From UBA4132 sp037133675 (GTDB lineage: Bacteria > Pseudomonadota > Gammaproteobacteria > Methylococcales > Methylomonadaceae), in assembly GCA_037133675.1 (NCBI GenBank), contig JBAXNR010000020.1, positions 1-55,764 of the forward strand: DNA of 55,764 nt. The letters run 5' to 3'. Made by a program: the position numbers and the translations under genes. This document shows, in pieces, positions 16,588 through 24,838 of the stretch (the first letter of the stretch is position 1; the number at the start of each line of letters is the position of its first letter). Below the pieces are notes generated by a model. It saw only the letters and a list, made by a program, of their open reading frames with translations. It made no database searches and had not been told where the DNA came from.

Positions 16588-16621
16588 GCGTAGGTTGGAT
16601 AGAGCGATAGCGAAACCCAAC
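16588..16621. repeat. GTAGGTTGG-type dispersed palindrome
   Basis: This unit reads GTAGGTTGGATAGAGCGATA then GCGAAACCCAAC, the common form in which a GCGATAGC centre separates partly complementary ends. It lies between hepT and the carbonic anhydrase gene. Sister copies at 25109 and 32799 have the same centre. Confidence 0.65.
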
Positions 16622-16706
16622 AATAAAACAGCATACTAAAATATATCGAGGCACTGTACAAAATCAAGCTTATTTTGAGTAACTTTAATTATTATAGGAA
16701 ATCAAT

Positions 16707-17339
16707 ATGAAAACTTTAACCAAAGAAATGCAAGATGCTATTACACCAACAATGGCATTAAGTTTGTTGAAAGAAGGTAATAAACGTTTTATGAATAACC
16801 TAAAGGCAAACCGTAACTTATTACAACAGGCAAATGAAACCTCAGAAGGACAACATCCTTTTGCCATTATCCTGAGTTGTATTGATTCACGCACATCGGC
16901 AGAACTTATTTTTGATCAGGGTTTAGGCGACATATTCAGTGTACGGATTGCGGGTAATATTATTAACGAAGATATTTTAGGCAGTATGGAATTTGCGTGT
17001 AAAGTTGCGGGGTCTAAAATCATTGCCGTATTAGGACATACCAAATGCGGTGCAGTTAAAGGGGCTTGCGATCATGTTGAAATGGGTAACTTGACGGTAT
17101 TATTGTCTAAAATACAACCCGCGATTTATGATGAAAAAACAGAATCTGAAAATCGTAACTCAAGTAATAACGAGTTTGTGGAAAAAGTGTCCGTGATTAA
17201 CGTTAAAAGAACTGTACACGCGATTATTGAACGCAGCCCGATTCTAAAAGAAATGCTTGAAAAAGGCGAAATAAATATTGTCAGTGGCACGCATCATATA
17301 ACGACAGGTGAAGTCGTTTTTTATGAAGATATTTTGTAA
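16707..17339 (+). CDS. Beta-class carbonic anhydrase
   Basis: The enzyme interconverts CO2 and bicarbonate. Zinc ligands and partners are visible: Cys58-Ile-Asp60-Ser-Arg62 (SCIDSR), His111 and Cys114 (GHTKCGA), with Asp60-Arg62 forming the catalytic dyad. At 210 residues it is of the standard beta-class size. There is no signal peptide, so it acts in the cytoplasm. A bestrophin-family channel gene follows 77 bases downstream on the same strand, and the two probably work together on inorganic carbon. An acidic insertion (EKTESENRNSSNNE, about 148-161) lies before the C-terminal helix. Confidence 0.93.
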   Translation: MKTLTKEMQDAITPTMALSLLKEGNKRFMNNLKANRNLLQQANETSEGQHPFAIILSCIDSRTSAELIFDQGLGDIFSVRIAGNIINEDILGSMEFACKVAGSKIIAVLGHTKCGAVKGACDHVEMGNLTVLLSKIQPAIYDEKTESENRNSSNNEFVEKVSVINVKRTVHAIIERSPILKEMLEKGEINIVSGTHHITTGEVVFYEDIL

Positions 17340-17416
17340 TCGCTAACCGCTCGTACTCAAAGCCCGCAGCTTTGGTTACGTTAGTAATTCAACAAAAACT
17401 TAATAACGAATTTAAT

Positions 17417-18343
17417 ATGGCTATTCACAAACACACTAACCGCGAAGAACACCACAATTTTCTGCGTGTCGCCTTAATGTGGCGAGGTTCAGTTACGCCA
17501 CGCATATTGTTTGGTGTATTAATAATGGCTATTTATACCTATAGTTTAATTATTATTGATGAACATTATTATAAACTGCCGCATTTTCAAATAACCCCGT
17601 TTGAATATACAGGAGCAATATTAGGTTTGGTATTAGTATTTAGAACCAATGCGGGTTACGATCGCTGGTGGGAAGCCAGAAAACTGTGGGGCGGTATTGT
17701 CAATCAAAGCCGAAACCTGTTAATCATGTCTTGGCAATACAGCGCGGAAAATCCGCAATGGCGAAAAGAAATCAGCAAATGGATCATTACTTTTTCCTTT
17801 GCTACCAAAGAATCATTAAGACTGCAAAAAGATTTTGATGATTTAACCGATATACTCAGTGAACAGGAAATAACAGAATTAAAAAATGCCAAACATAGTC
17901 CTGTTTATGTTGCCAGCAAAATAGCCAAATTATTAAATCAGGCGCGTCATAAACAAACCATAGACTTATTTAGTTTTCAGGAAATGGAAAAACAACGCGG
18001 CATATTAATCGATCATTTAGGCGGCTGTGAAAGAATATTAAAAACCCCTATGCCATTAGTTTATGCGATAAAAACACGGCGGTTTATATTAATCTACTTA
18101 TTATTACTACCCTTTTCACTGATTAACCCAGTCGGATTAATGGCAATATTTATCACCGTATTAGTTGCCTACCCATTACTGTCATTAGACAGAATAGGCT
18201 ACGAATTACAAAACCCGTTTGCGATAAAAAACCTCAGCCATTTACCACTAGAAACCATCTGTATGGGAATTAAAATCGTGGGTGTGGATATGATGAATAA
18301 TAAAGCCTATCTCGATGGTGATCGTGATAAAAATATTGAGTAA
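17417..18343 (+). CDS. Bestrophin-family anion channel (UPF0187)
   Basis: A 308-residue inner-membrane protein. The frame is open from a TTG at 17372, but the ATG at 17417 gives the expected start MAIHKHTNREEHHNF. Bestrophin features are the first helix after RGSVTPRILFGVLI, the phrase LGLVLVFRTNAGYDRWWEARKLWGGIVNQSRNL, and C-terminal hydrophobic segments with LLLLPFSLINPVG. Bacterial homologues form pentameric channels; eukaryotic ones conduct chloride and bicarbonate. Its place next to a carbonic anhydrase suggests bicarbonate movement, which is inference. Confidence 0.88.
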   Translation: MAIHKHTNREEHHNFLRVALMWRGSVTPRILFGVLIMAIYTYSLIIIDEHYYKLPHFQITPFEYTGAILGLVLVFRTNAGYDRWWEARKLWGGIVNQSRNLLIMSWQYSAENPQWRKEISKWIITFSFATKESLRLQKDFDDLTDILSEQEITELKNAKHSPVYVASKIAKLLNQARHKQTIDLFSFQEMEKQRGILIDHLGGCERILKTPMPLVYAIKTRRFILIYLLLLPFSLINPVGLMAIFITVLVAYPLLSLDRIGYELQNPFAIKNLSHLPLETICMGIKIVGVDMMNNKAYLDGDRDKNIE

Positions 18344-18356
18344 GGTTTAAATAAAA

Positions 18357-18755
18357 TTATTTCATACATTCAATAACAGATGTTGTACAAACAGCTCCAC
18401 CTTTACCGTCATTTTCTTTTTGCCATTTGGAAAGAGCATCATCAAAGGATTCGGGATATACTTCGCCTTTCTTTAATGGTTTGATAATGCTTTTTAATAA
18501 CGTGGGTTTATTAATAGCGATATGTGCGGCAAGGTGTTTTATTTTCCAGATGGGGGCTTTTTTATCTCTGCCTATGACTTCGATGTGATAAATACCTGTG
18601 GTTTGTGTGTCAGTTAAATTATGAATAATTAACCAGCGGTTTTGTTTGGCGGTGGGGGTAATTGACCAAATGCCTGTTGGGTTTGCTTCGAGATTAATTT
18701 CAGCAGATGCAGAATAATTAAAAAAGAGTGTAATTAGGAAAATAATTATTTTCAT
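18357..18755 (-). CDS. Secreted protein of unknown function (DUF5086-like)
   Basis: A 132-residue protein with an 18-residue signal peptide ending SASA. The mature part contains TGIWSITP, RWLIIHNLTDTQTTGIYHIEV, then YPESFDDALSKWQKEN and two cysteines near the end (VCTTSVIEC) that could form a disulfide. The pattern recalls the DUF5086 family as I remember it, without certainty. It is convergent with the bestrophin gene and ends 13 bases from it. No function is known. Confidence 0.7.
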   Translation of the reverse strand: MKIIIFLITLFFNYSASAEINLEANPTGIWSITPTAKQNRWLIIHNLTDTQTTGIYHIEVIGRDKKAPIWKIKHLAAHIAINKPTLLKSIIKPLKKGEVYPESFDDALSKWQKENDGKGGAVCTTSVIECMK

Positions 18756-18772
18756 GATTTAAAGTCTCAATG

Positions 18773-18926
18773 GGCGTTGGTGCATGAATAAAGTCATTTG
18801 CAATCAATGTGTTACGCCGTTTATTTATGATGTTTTTAGTAAAAAACGGCTGTTTTTCATCAAAAACCATCAATCCAATAAATATAACCCTTTGATTTAT
18901 TTGTATTTTATTCATGCACCAACGCC
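18773..18926. mobile_element. MITE (154 bp) with 20-bp inverted repeats and 9-bp target duplication
   Basis: The element begins GGCGTTGGTGCATGAATAAA (18773-18792) and ends with its exact complement (18907-18926). It is bounded by a perfect direct repeat GTCTCAATG at 18764-18772 and 18927-18935, the mark of a transposition event. It has no coding capacity beyond short frames that span the repeats. A transposase using 9-bp staggered cuts must have moved it in trans; none with matching ends is in the window. A solo end occurs at 181-209. Confidence 0.88.
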
Positions 18927-18937
18927 GTCTCAATGTG

Positions 18938-19087
18938 AAGTTTATAGTAATAAAAACGTCATTTCGGCAGGGATTGCCGAAATCCAGAAGCCAAGGATGG
19001 CGTACTCAAACACATCCATGTGACTGGATTCCAGCATCCATGCTGGAATGACGATAATAGACATACTGATTTTTTATCAAAAGTTTA
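18938..19087. repeat. Dispersed palindromic element, whole copy 1
   Basis: About 150 bases from AAGTTTATAGTAATAAA to ...TTTTTTATCAAAAGTTT. Internal stems: CATTTCGGCAGGGATTGCCGAAAT-like (18959-18984) and ATTCCAGCATCCATGCTGGAAT (19027-19048). The same element, 171 bases long, occurs in reverse at 55454-55624 inside a gene, and a fragment at 2211-2234. Its ends are imperfect inverted repeats. It abuts the MITE just upstream, two bases after that element's target duplication. Confidence 0.75.
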
Positions 19088-19162
19088 AGGTTTGATTGTA
19101 AGGTAGCTAGCTAGTAATAGCATAGCTGAATAACGTTTTTAGTAAATATTTTTGGAGTAGTC

Positions 19163-19906
19163 ATGCTTAGTATTAAAGATTTAACCGTCAGTGTCGGTGA
19201 TAAACAAATTCTTAAGGGGATTAACCTTGAGATTAAGGCGGGAGAAATTCACGCCATTATGGGACCTAATGGTTCAGGTAAAAGTACCTTGTCGCATATT
19301 TTATCAGGCAAAGGCGGCTATGAAGTGACAGGTGGTTCGGTAACGTATCAAGGTAAAGATTTATTAGAAATGCCACCTGAAATAAGAGCGCGTGAAGGGG
19401 TATTTTTAGCGTTTCAATACCCTGTGGAAATTGCTGGCGTGAGTAATATTTATTTATTAAAAGCCGCGTTAAATTCGGTGCGTAAATATCACGGGCAATC
19501 AGAAGTTGATGCAATGGATTTTTTAACGCTGATTAAAGAGAAAGTGCGTTTATTAGAAATGGATGAAAAGTTTTTATACCGTGCAGTGAATGAAGGTTTT
19601 TCAGGCGGTGAGAAAAAACGTAATGAGATATTACAAATGGCAATACTTGAACCTAAATTATGTATTCTCGATGAAACCGATTCTGGTTTGGATATAGACG
19701 CATTAAAAGTGGTTGCCGAAGGGGTTAATTCTTTACGCTCACCAGAACGCGCTTTTATTATGGTCACGCATTATCAACGCTTGCTGGATTATATTAAACC
19801 TGATTATGTTCATGTATTAGCACATGGGCAGATTGTTAAATCAGGCGGTGCAGAATTGGCATTAGAATTGGAAGAAAAAGGGTATAGCTGGGTTGAGGCG
19901 GCTTAA
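19163..19906 (+). CDS. sufC: Fe-S cluster assembly ATPase SufC
   Basis: SufC is the ABC-type ATPase that drives conformational change in SufBCD. Its 247 residues match the family size. Walker A is GPNGSGKST (residues 34-42), the signature is FSGGEKKRNEILQMAI, and Walker B is LCILDETDSGLDIDALK, the exact wording typical of SufC. A GGAG ribosome site precedes the ATG by seven bases. sufD follows after two bases. It is separated from sufB by accessory genes and so probably needs its own promoter. Confidence 0.97.
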   Translation: MLSIKDLTVSVGDKQILKGINLEIKAGEIHAIMGPNGSGKSTLSHILSGKGGYEVTGGSVTYQGKDLLEMPPEIRAREGVFLAFQYPVEIAGVSNIYLLKAALNSVRKYHGQSEVDAMDFLTLIKEKVRLLEMDEKFLYRAVNEGFSGGEKKRNEILQMAILEPKLCILDETDSGLDIDALKVVAEGVNSLRSPERAFIMVTHYQRLLDYIKPDYVHVLAHGQIVKSGGAELALELEEKGYSWVEAA

Positions 19907-19908
19907 TC

Positions 19909-21183
19909 ATGAATGCAGTAGCTAAAAATCAACAAACTTGGTTGCAAGCGTTACGCACTGAGGCATTAACGCAATTCGCCACGCAGGGTTTTCCATCGCC
20001 GCGTGATGAAGATTGGCGTTATACCAATGTGTCGGCGATTGAAAAGAAACGCTTTTTGCCTGTCAGTGAGTCGCAGACGGCGGTTGATGTCACGGATATT
20101 TTAACGGCTTATCAGTTAAAAGATACGTGGTCGTTGGTGCTGGTTGATGGGTGTTTTCGCGCTGATTTATCGCTGTTGGATGGCTTGTCTGAATCGGTGG
20201 CGGTGATGAGTATGGCGAACGCGTTGGACTCAGAGGCGGAGACGTTGCAACGCACTTTAGGGCAGGCAGTTAGTGCGATGGAGCATGGTTTTGTGGCGTT
20301 TAATACCGCACATTTTACCGATGGTTTGTTTGTGCGTATTGCCGCTAAACAGGTTTTAACGAAGCCCATACAGGTGTTACATATTGCGACCCAAGCCGAT
20401 AGTTTAACGGCAACGCGCACGGTTATTATTGCCGAGAAAATGTCAGAAGTAGAGCTGGTTGAAACTTTTGTCGGTGTCGATAATTCGTATTTATCTGCCG
20501 CTGTCACGGAGGTTTTTGTCGAAGAGTGTGCGGCAGTTACCTTGACTAAAGTGCAGTGTGAAGCGGATAAAGCCTATCATTTTGGCGGTACTTACGTTAA
20601 ACAAGCCCGCAATGCCAGATTTACCCATCATAATTTTGCTTTTGGTAGTTTATTGGCTAGATGTGATATTCACAGTGATTTAGAGGATGCCGCTGAATGT
20701 GAATTAAATGGTTTATATTTAGGGGCTAAACGGCAACATTTAGATAATCACACACGCATTAATCATAATAAACCACACGGTATTAGTCGTGAGTTATATA
20801 AAGGGATATTGGATGATAGAGCGCGAGGGGTATTTCAAGGGCGAGTTATTGTTGCTGAAGATGCGCAAAAAACTGATTCTACGATGAATAATCGTAATTT
20901 ATTATTATCAGCCGATGCCGAAGCCGATACTAAACCGCAATTAGAAATTTATGCCGATGATGTGAAATGTGGGCATGGTGTGACGGTTGGACAATTAGAC
21001 GATAAATCTATTTTTTATTTGCAATCGCGGGGTGTTGATGTGGAAACAGCACGGAATATGTTGACGTTTGCATTTGCAAATGAAATGGTGAATAAAATTA
21101 ATATTCCTGCGTTGCATGATTTAGTATTAGCGGAAGTATTAAAGCGTTTTCCTCAGCAGGGTATTGAGCAGAATTTATTATAA
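19909..21183 (+). CDS. sufD: Fe-S cluster assembly protein SufD
   Basis: SufD is the paralogue of SufB in the SufBC2D complex and takes part in iron delivery. The 424 residues agree with the family. The N-terminal helical part contains FPSPRDEDWRYTNV; the beta-helix core ends with FQGRVIVAEDAQKTDS, NRNLLLSADAEADTKPQLEI and DDVKCGHGVTVGQLD, where the His of CGHG corresponds to the conserved SufD histidine. The gene starts two bases after sufC and is clearly in the same transcript. Downstream, sufS is displaced by three accessory genes. Confidence 0.96.
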   Translation: MNAVAKNQQTWLQALRTEALTQFATQGFPSPRDEDWRYTNVSAIEKKRFLPVSESQTAVDVTDILTAYQLKDTWSLVLVDGCFRADLSLLDGLSESVAVMSMANALDSEAETLQRTLGQAVSAMEHGFVAFNTAHFTDGLFVRIAAKQVLTKPIQVLHIATQADSLTATRTVIIAEKMSEVELVETFVGVDNSYLSAAVTEVFVEECAAVTLTKVQCEADKAYHFGGTYVKQARNARFTHHNFAFGSLLARCDIHSDLEDAAECELNGLYLGAKRQHLDNHTRINHNKPHGISRELYKGILDDRARGVFQGRVIVAEDAQKTDSTMNNRNLLLSADAEADTKPQLEIYADDVKCGHGVTVGQLDDKSIFYLQSRGVDVETARNMLTFAFANEMVNKINIPALHDLVLAEVLKRFPQQGIEQNLL

Positions 21184-21201
21184 TGATAAAGGAATGTATA
21201 A

Positions 21202-21441
21202 ATGAGAGAAGTTAAAATTAGTAAAAAAACAGAAGATGTCATAACTCCTTTTGTTCAAGGAACACAGATAAACGAATCACATCAATATATTCAATTGTAT
21301 TTTGTTGAATCTGGAGAGATAGTTCCTGATAACATCTACACTTTGAGACAAGAGAATACCGATGTGATGTGTTCAGTAATAGGTGGGCGAGTTAGGGGTA
21401 CAGAAACACTTGATTCAAACCAACCGATATTTTTAATTTAA
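21202..21441 (+). CDS. Small protein of unknown function
   Basis: A 79-residue acidic protein (starts MREVKISKKTEDV, ends SNQPIFLI). An AAAGGA ribosome site lies nine bases before the ATG, and the gene begins 18 bases after sufD, so it could be read from the suf transcript. No transmembrane segment or Cys-rich motif is seen (only one Cys). Its A/T content is higher than that of sufD. I do not recognise the family. Confidence 0.6.
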   Translation: MREVKISKKTEDVITPFVQGTQINESHQYIQLYFVESGEIVPDNIYTLRQENTDVMCSVIGGRVRGTETLDSNQPIFLI

Positions 21442-21451
21442 AAATATTTCT

Positions 21452-21482
21452 CATCATTCCAACGCTCCACGTTGGAGTGATG
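21452..21482. repeat. CATTCCAACGCTCC-type hairpin
   Basis: Arms 21452-21463 (CATCATTCCAAC) and 21471-21482 (GTTGGAGTGATG) pair over 12 bases with one G-T. It follows the small gene and may end transcription, although the T-run is short. Related bits are at 15808 and 29917. Confidence 0.55.
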
Positions 21483-21507
21483 AAAATATATTTCCTGATA
21501 TTAGTTT

Positions 21508-22536
21508 ATGAGTTCAAAATTTAAGAAAGTTAAAGACGGCGAAGGCTGGGTATATGTGGCTACCCATGAACCTTATTATAAAGGATTGGTAAAAATAGGA
21601 TTTTCAACAAATGTTCCTCAAAGAATGAAGGAGTTACAAAATGGAAGTCCTTTTCCTTATATTGCCGAATATCGAGTTTTAGTTAGCAATGCTTATTTAC
21701 TTGAACAAGAAATACATAAGTTTCTTGATAAGAAACGATCAGTTGAAGGGGAATGGTTTAGCTGTACAGTGAAAGAAGCTCAAGATGCTATCAAAGAGGT
21801 TGCGAAACAACAAGGTATTGAAATTGAATTAACAAAACAAGTTGAAGTTGAATCGAAAAAACAATTGTCGAAGACTAAGAATATTAAACTGTCAAATAGT
21901 AAAGTTAAAACTCCGCCACCATTTATAAAAGAGCTTTTTCCTAATCTTAAATGTGACGACCCTGTAGATGGTTCAACAGATTTTTTAAACACAGTACTAT
22001 TAGCTAAAAGTAGTAATGTACCTTCTGCCCAATTTAAATTAGGGCTTATGTATCAGTTAGGTAAAGGTACTAATCGAGATTATAAGGAAGCAATTGAATG
22101 GTATAAAAAAGCAGCAAACCAAGGACATATTGATGCTCAAATTAATTTAGCTCGTATGTTCTATGATTTTTCATGGATTACTAAAAATTATACTGAAGCT
22201 TCTCAATGGTTTACTAAAGCATCAGAACAAGGAAATGTTGATGCGTATTATTATCTAGGAAAAATGTATCAGCATGGGCATGGAGTGAAACAAGATTTAA
22301 AAAATTCTGGAAATTTCTACGATAAAGCTCTCGAAAATGGTGATGATGAAATGAAGCGAAAAGTAATTGACGTATATTATAACTTAGGAAATATGTGTCA
22401 GCATGGTAACGGCGTTGAAATTGATTTAGATAAGGCTGAGAATTTTTATATTAAAGCTATCGAAAGTGGTGATGGCGAAATGAAGAGAAAGGTAATTAGA
22501 GCGTGTTTAAATAAACAAAAAATAGGTAATATATAA
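21508..22536 (+). CDS. T5orf172 (GIY-YIG-like) domain fused to Sel1 repeats
   Basis: A 342-residue protein. The N-terminal 100 residues contain GWVYVATHEPYYKGLVKIGFSTN and VPQRMKELQNGSPFPY, typical of the T5orf172/MUG113 branch of GIY-YIG nuclease-like domains; the residues after it (GEWFSC) match too. A charged linker (105-165) leads to Sel1-type repeats (about 172-330), such as AQFKLGLMYQLGKGTNRDYK and AYYYLGKMYQHGHGVKQDLK. Sel1 repeats make protein-protein contacts. The combination suggests a nuclease-like domain directed by a protein scaffold. The gene is AT-rich and intact. Activity is unproven. Confidence 0.78.
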   Translation: MSSKFKKVKDGEGWVYVATHEPYYKGLVKIGFSTNVPQRMKELQNGSPFPYIAEYRVLVSNAYLLEQEIHKFLDKKRSVEGEWFSCTVKEAQDAIKEVAKQQGIEIELTKQVEVESKKQLSKTKNIKLSNSKVKTPPPFIKELFPNLKCDDPVDGSTDFLNTVLLAKSSNVPSAQFKLGLMYQLGKGTNRDYKEAIEWYKKAANQGHIDAQINLARMFYDFSWITKNYTEASQWFTKASEQGNVDAYYYLGKMYQHGHGVKQDLKNSGNFYDKALENGDDEMKRKVIDVYYNLGNMCQHGNGVEIDLDKAENFYIKAIESGDGEMKRKVIRACLNKQKIGNI

Positions 22537-22539
22537 TTT

Positions 22540-23016
22540 ATGTTGACTAAGTTAGAGTTATTTCAAGCCTTTGTTGCCCCAGCGATTTTTATTTCTGCTT
22601 CGGGTTTATTTGTTTTATCAATTAATGCCCGTTTAATGGCGATGGTGTCGCGCTTACGAGTATTTAGGCGCGAAAAACATCTTGCAGCCAAAGCAGGTAG
22701 AAAACAAGAAGCCGTGGCATTACAATCACAAATTGATTCGATTGAATTACGCGCAGGTAAAATAAAATGTGCGTTTTTTTATATGTTACTCGGTACGATT
22801 GGGGTGATGTTGACTTGTTTATTATTAGGCTTAAGTTTATACGAGCAGGAAGTATTAATGATTGCGGTGGTTTTATTTGTATTATCGCTATTATCTATGA
22901 TGGTAGGCATGATGTATTTTCTTTCCGAAGTTGCCATCGCATTAACCTCTGTCAAAGAAGAAGAAAAATTGTATGATTTAATTGATTCGCTAGATTACGC
23001 TGACGACAATCCATAA
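22540..23016 (+). CDS. DUF2721 membrane protein
   Basis: A 158-residue inner-membrane protein with three hydrophobic segments: about 10-35 (LFQAFVAPAIFISASGLFVL), 78-100 and 105-130. Between the first and second is a positively charged loop, SRLRVFRREKHLAAKAGRK. This matches the DUF2721 family, whose function is unknown. It starts three bases after the T5orf172-Sel1 gene and ends 21 bases before sufS, so it may be co-transcribed with sufS. Confidence 0.8.
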   Translation: MLTKLELFQAFVAPAIFISASGLFVLSINARLMAMVSRLRVFRREKHLAAKAGRKQEAVALQSQIDSIELRAGKIKCAFFYMLLGTIGVMLTCLLLGLSLYEQEVLMIAVVLFVLSLLSMMVGMMYFLSEVAIALTSVKEEEKLYDLIDSLDYADDNP

Positions 23017-23037
23017 TAACTTTATTGAATTAATAAT

Positions 23038-24258
23038 ATGACTTATCCCATAGAAAAAATCCGCGCCGATTTCCCCATTTTGGCTGAAAAAATCCGCAAT
23101 AAACCGCTGGTATATTTAGACAATGCCGCGACTTGTCAAAAACCACAAGCGGTTATTGATAGCATTGTTAACTGTTATAGCCATAGTTACGCCAATATTC
23201 ATCGAGGCGTACATACCTTAAGCATTCGGGCAACCGATCAATTTGAAGCGGCGCGGGATAAAGTGAAATGCTTTATTAATGCGGCGAGTGACAAAGAAAT
23301 TATTTTTGTCCGTGGTGCGACCGAAGCGATTAATTTAGTCGCGCAAACTTACGGTAAAGCCAATGTGCAGGCTGGGGATGAAATACTCATCACCGCTATG
23401 GAGCATCACGCTAATATTGTGCCTTGGCAAATGTTGTGCGAGCAAACGGGCGCGGTGTTAAAAGTCATTCCGATGAACACTCAGGGCGAGTTAATTGCGG
23501 GTGAATTTGAAAAACTGCTCAGTGATAAAACCAAGTTGGTGGCGATTACGCAAATGTCCAATGCCTTAGGGTCGATTAATCCCGTGAAAGCTATGATTGC
23601 CACCGCCCACGCCAAAAATATTCCTGTGTTAGTGGATGGCGCACAAGCAATTCCGCATATCGCTATTGATGTGCAGGATTTGGATTGTGATTTTTATGTG
23701 TTCTCAGGGCATAAACTGTACGCGCCTGCGGGTGTCGGCGTGTTATATGGCAAGCAAGCGTTGTTAGAAGCCATGCCGCCGTATCAAGGTGGCGGCGATA
23801 TGATTAGAACTGTGACTTTTGAAAAAAGCACTTACGCAGGTTTACCGCATAAATTTGAAGCGGGTACACCTGCGATTGCCGATGTGATTGGTTTAGGTGC
23901 GGCGATTGATTATATAACCGCGATTGGTATGGATGCGATTGCCGCGCATGAGCATGAATTATTGATTTATGCGACTGAGCAAGCTCTGCAAATCAAAGGA
24001 CTACGCATTATTGGTGAAGCCGAACACAAAGGTGCGATTTTGTCGTTTGTGTTGGATAAAATTCATCCGCACGATATAGGCACAATGCTCGATAGTTTAG
24101 GCATAGCTGTCCGCGCAGGGCATCATTGCGCCATGCCTGTGATGGATTTTTATCACGTTCCAGCGACGGCGCGGGCTTCGTTTGCCATGTACAATACTAA
24201 GGCGGAAGTGGATGTGCTGATGACGGGAATTCGGAATTTGATTGAGATGTTTGGTTAA
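23038..24258 (+). CDS. sufS: Cysteine desulfurase SufS
   Basis: SufS is the PLP enzyme that takes sulfur from cysteine as a persulfide and hands it to the SUF scaffold. The 406-residue protein matches E. coli SufS, including the PLP Schiff-base Lys226 (FSGHKLYAPAG) and the persulfide Cys364 (RAGHHCAMPVM). Other landmarks are HRGVHTLS and the ATEAINLVA phrase. No sufE or sufU partner follows; the next genes are ribosomal. It is the last SUF gene of the locus. Confidence 0.96.
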   Translation: MTYPIEKIRADFPILAEKIRNKPLVYLDNAATCQKPQAVIDSIVNCYSHSYANIHRGVHTLSIRATDQFEAARDKVKCFINAASDKEIIFVRGATEAINLVAQTYGKANVQAGDEILITAMEHHANIVPWQMLCEQTGAVLKVIPMNTQGELIAGEFEKLLSDKTKLVAITQMSNALGSINPVKAMIATAHAKNIPVLVDGAQAIPHIAIDVQDLDCDFYVFSGHKLYAPAGVGVLYGKQALLEAMPPYQGGGDMIRTVTFEKSTYAGLPHKFEAGTPAIADVIGLGAAIDYITAIGMDAIAAHEHELLIYATEQALQIKGLRIIGEAEHKGAILSFVLDKIHPHDIGTMLDSLGIAVRAGHHCAMPVMDFYHVPATARASFAMYNTKAEVDVLMTGIRNLIEMFG

Positions 24259-24439
24259 TTATTATGGCAACGACAATTAGGGACAAGTATGCGGAAAGTT
24301 GAATCGTATGGCTCTTTGGAAAAATGTGGGCGTGTCCGTTTAGCATATAAATAGCCGCTTGCTACTCTTCTAATAAACTAGAAATGGTGTCAATGTCTTT
24401 CTTATGTTATCCTATTCAGGTGTGGTCGGTTGGTTTTCA

Positions 24440-24468
24440 TTGACTCGACTTAAAATTAAAAATATAAT
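24440..24468 (+). promoter_or_regulatory. Sigma-70 promoter of rplU-rpmA
   Basis: TTGACT at 24440-24445 and a perfect TATAAT at 24463-24468 are separated by the ideal 17 bases. The start codon of rplU is at 24514, leaving a leader of about 40 bases with a GGAG ribosome site at 24501. The clearest promoter in the window. Confidence 0.85.
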
Positions 24469-24513
24469 TCTCTGTTCACTTTAAACAGATTATGCTTGAT
24501 GGAGCTTGCGCCG

Positions 24514-24825
24514 ATGTATGCGGTAATTAAAACAGGTGGTAAACAGTACCGTGTGGAAGAAGGTACTTATTTAAAAATAGAAAAACTAGAGCTAGGCACA
24601 GGCGACAGCATTGAATTTGACGAAGTGCTAATGATTGAATCAGACGGTGATGTAAAAGTCGGTTTGCCTTTCATTGAAGGCGCGAAAGTGACTGCAACCG
24701 TTTTATCACAAGGCAGACACAAAAAAATCAGAATCATTAAATTTAGAAGACGTAAGCACCACATGAAACAAATGGGGCATCGTCAATACTACACAGAAAT
24801 CCAGATTACTGGCATTTCTGCATAA
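24514..24825 (+). CDS. rplU: 50S ribosomal protein L21
   Basis: L21 binds 23S rRNA next to L20. The frame is open from 24496, but the ATG at 24514 gives 103 residues starting MYAVIKTGGKQYRV, identical in length to E. coli L21. The basic RNA-binding stretch HKKIRIIKFRRRKHHMKQMG is present. rpmA follows after 13 bases. Expressed from the strong promoter at 24440. Confidence 0.98.
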   Translation: MYAVIKTGGKQYRVEEGTYLKIEKLELGTGDSIEFDEVLMIESDGDVKVGLPFIEGAKVTATVLSQGRHKKIRIIKFRRRKHHMKQMGHRQYYTEIQITGISA

Positions 24826-24838
24826 CTAGGAGTTTAAA

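Noticed and set aside
18718..19023. Two short frames on both strands reading into the MITE (each containing YFIHAPTP- or MNK-like ends)
   Set aside because: They arise from the inverted repeats of the element at 18773-18926 and are mirror images of each other; no ribosome site.
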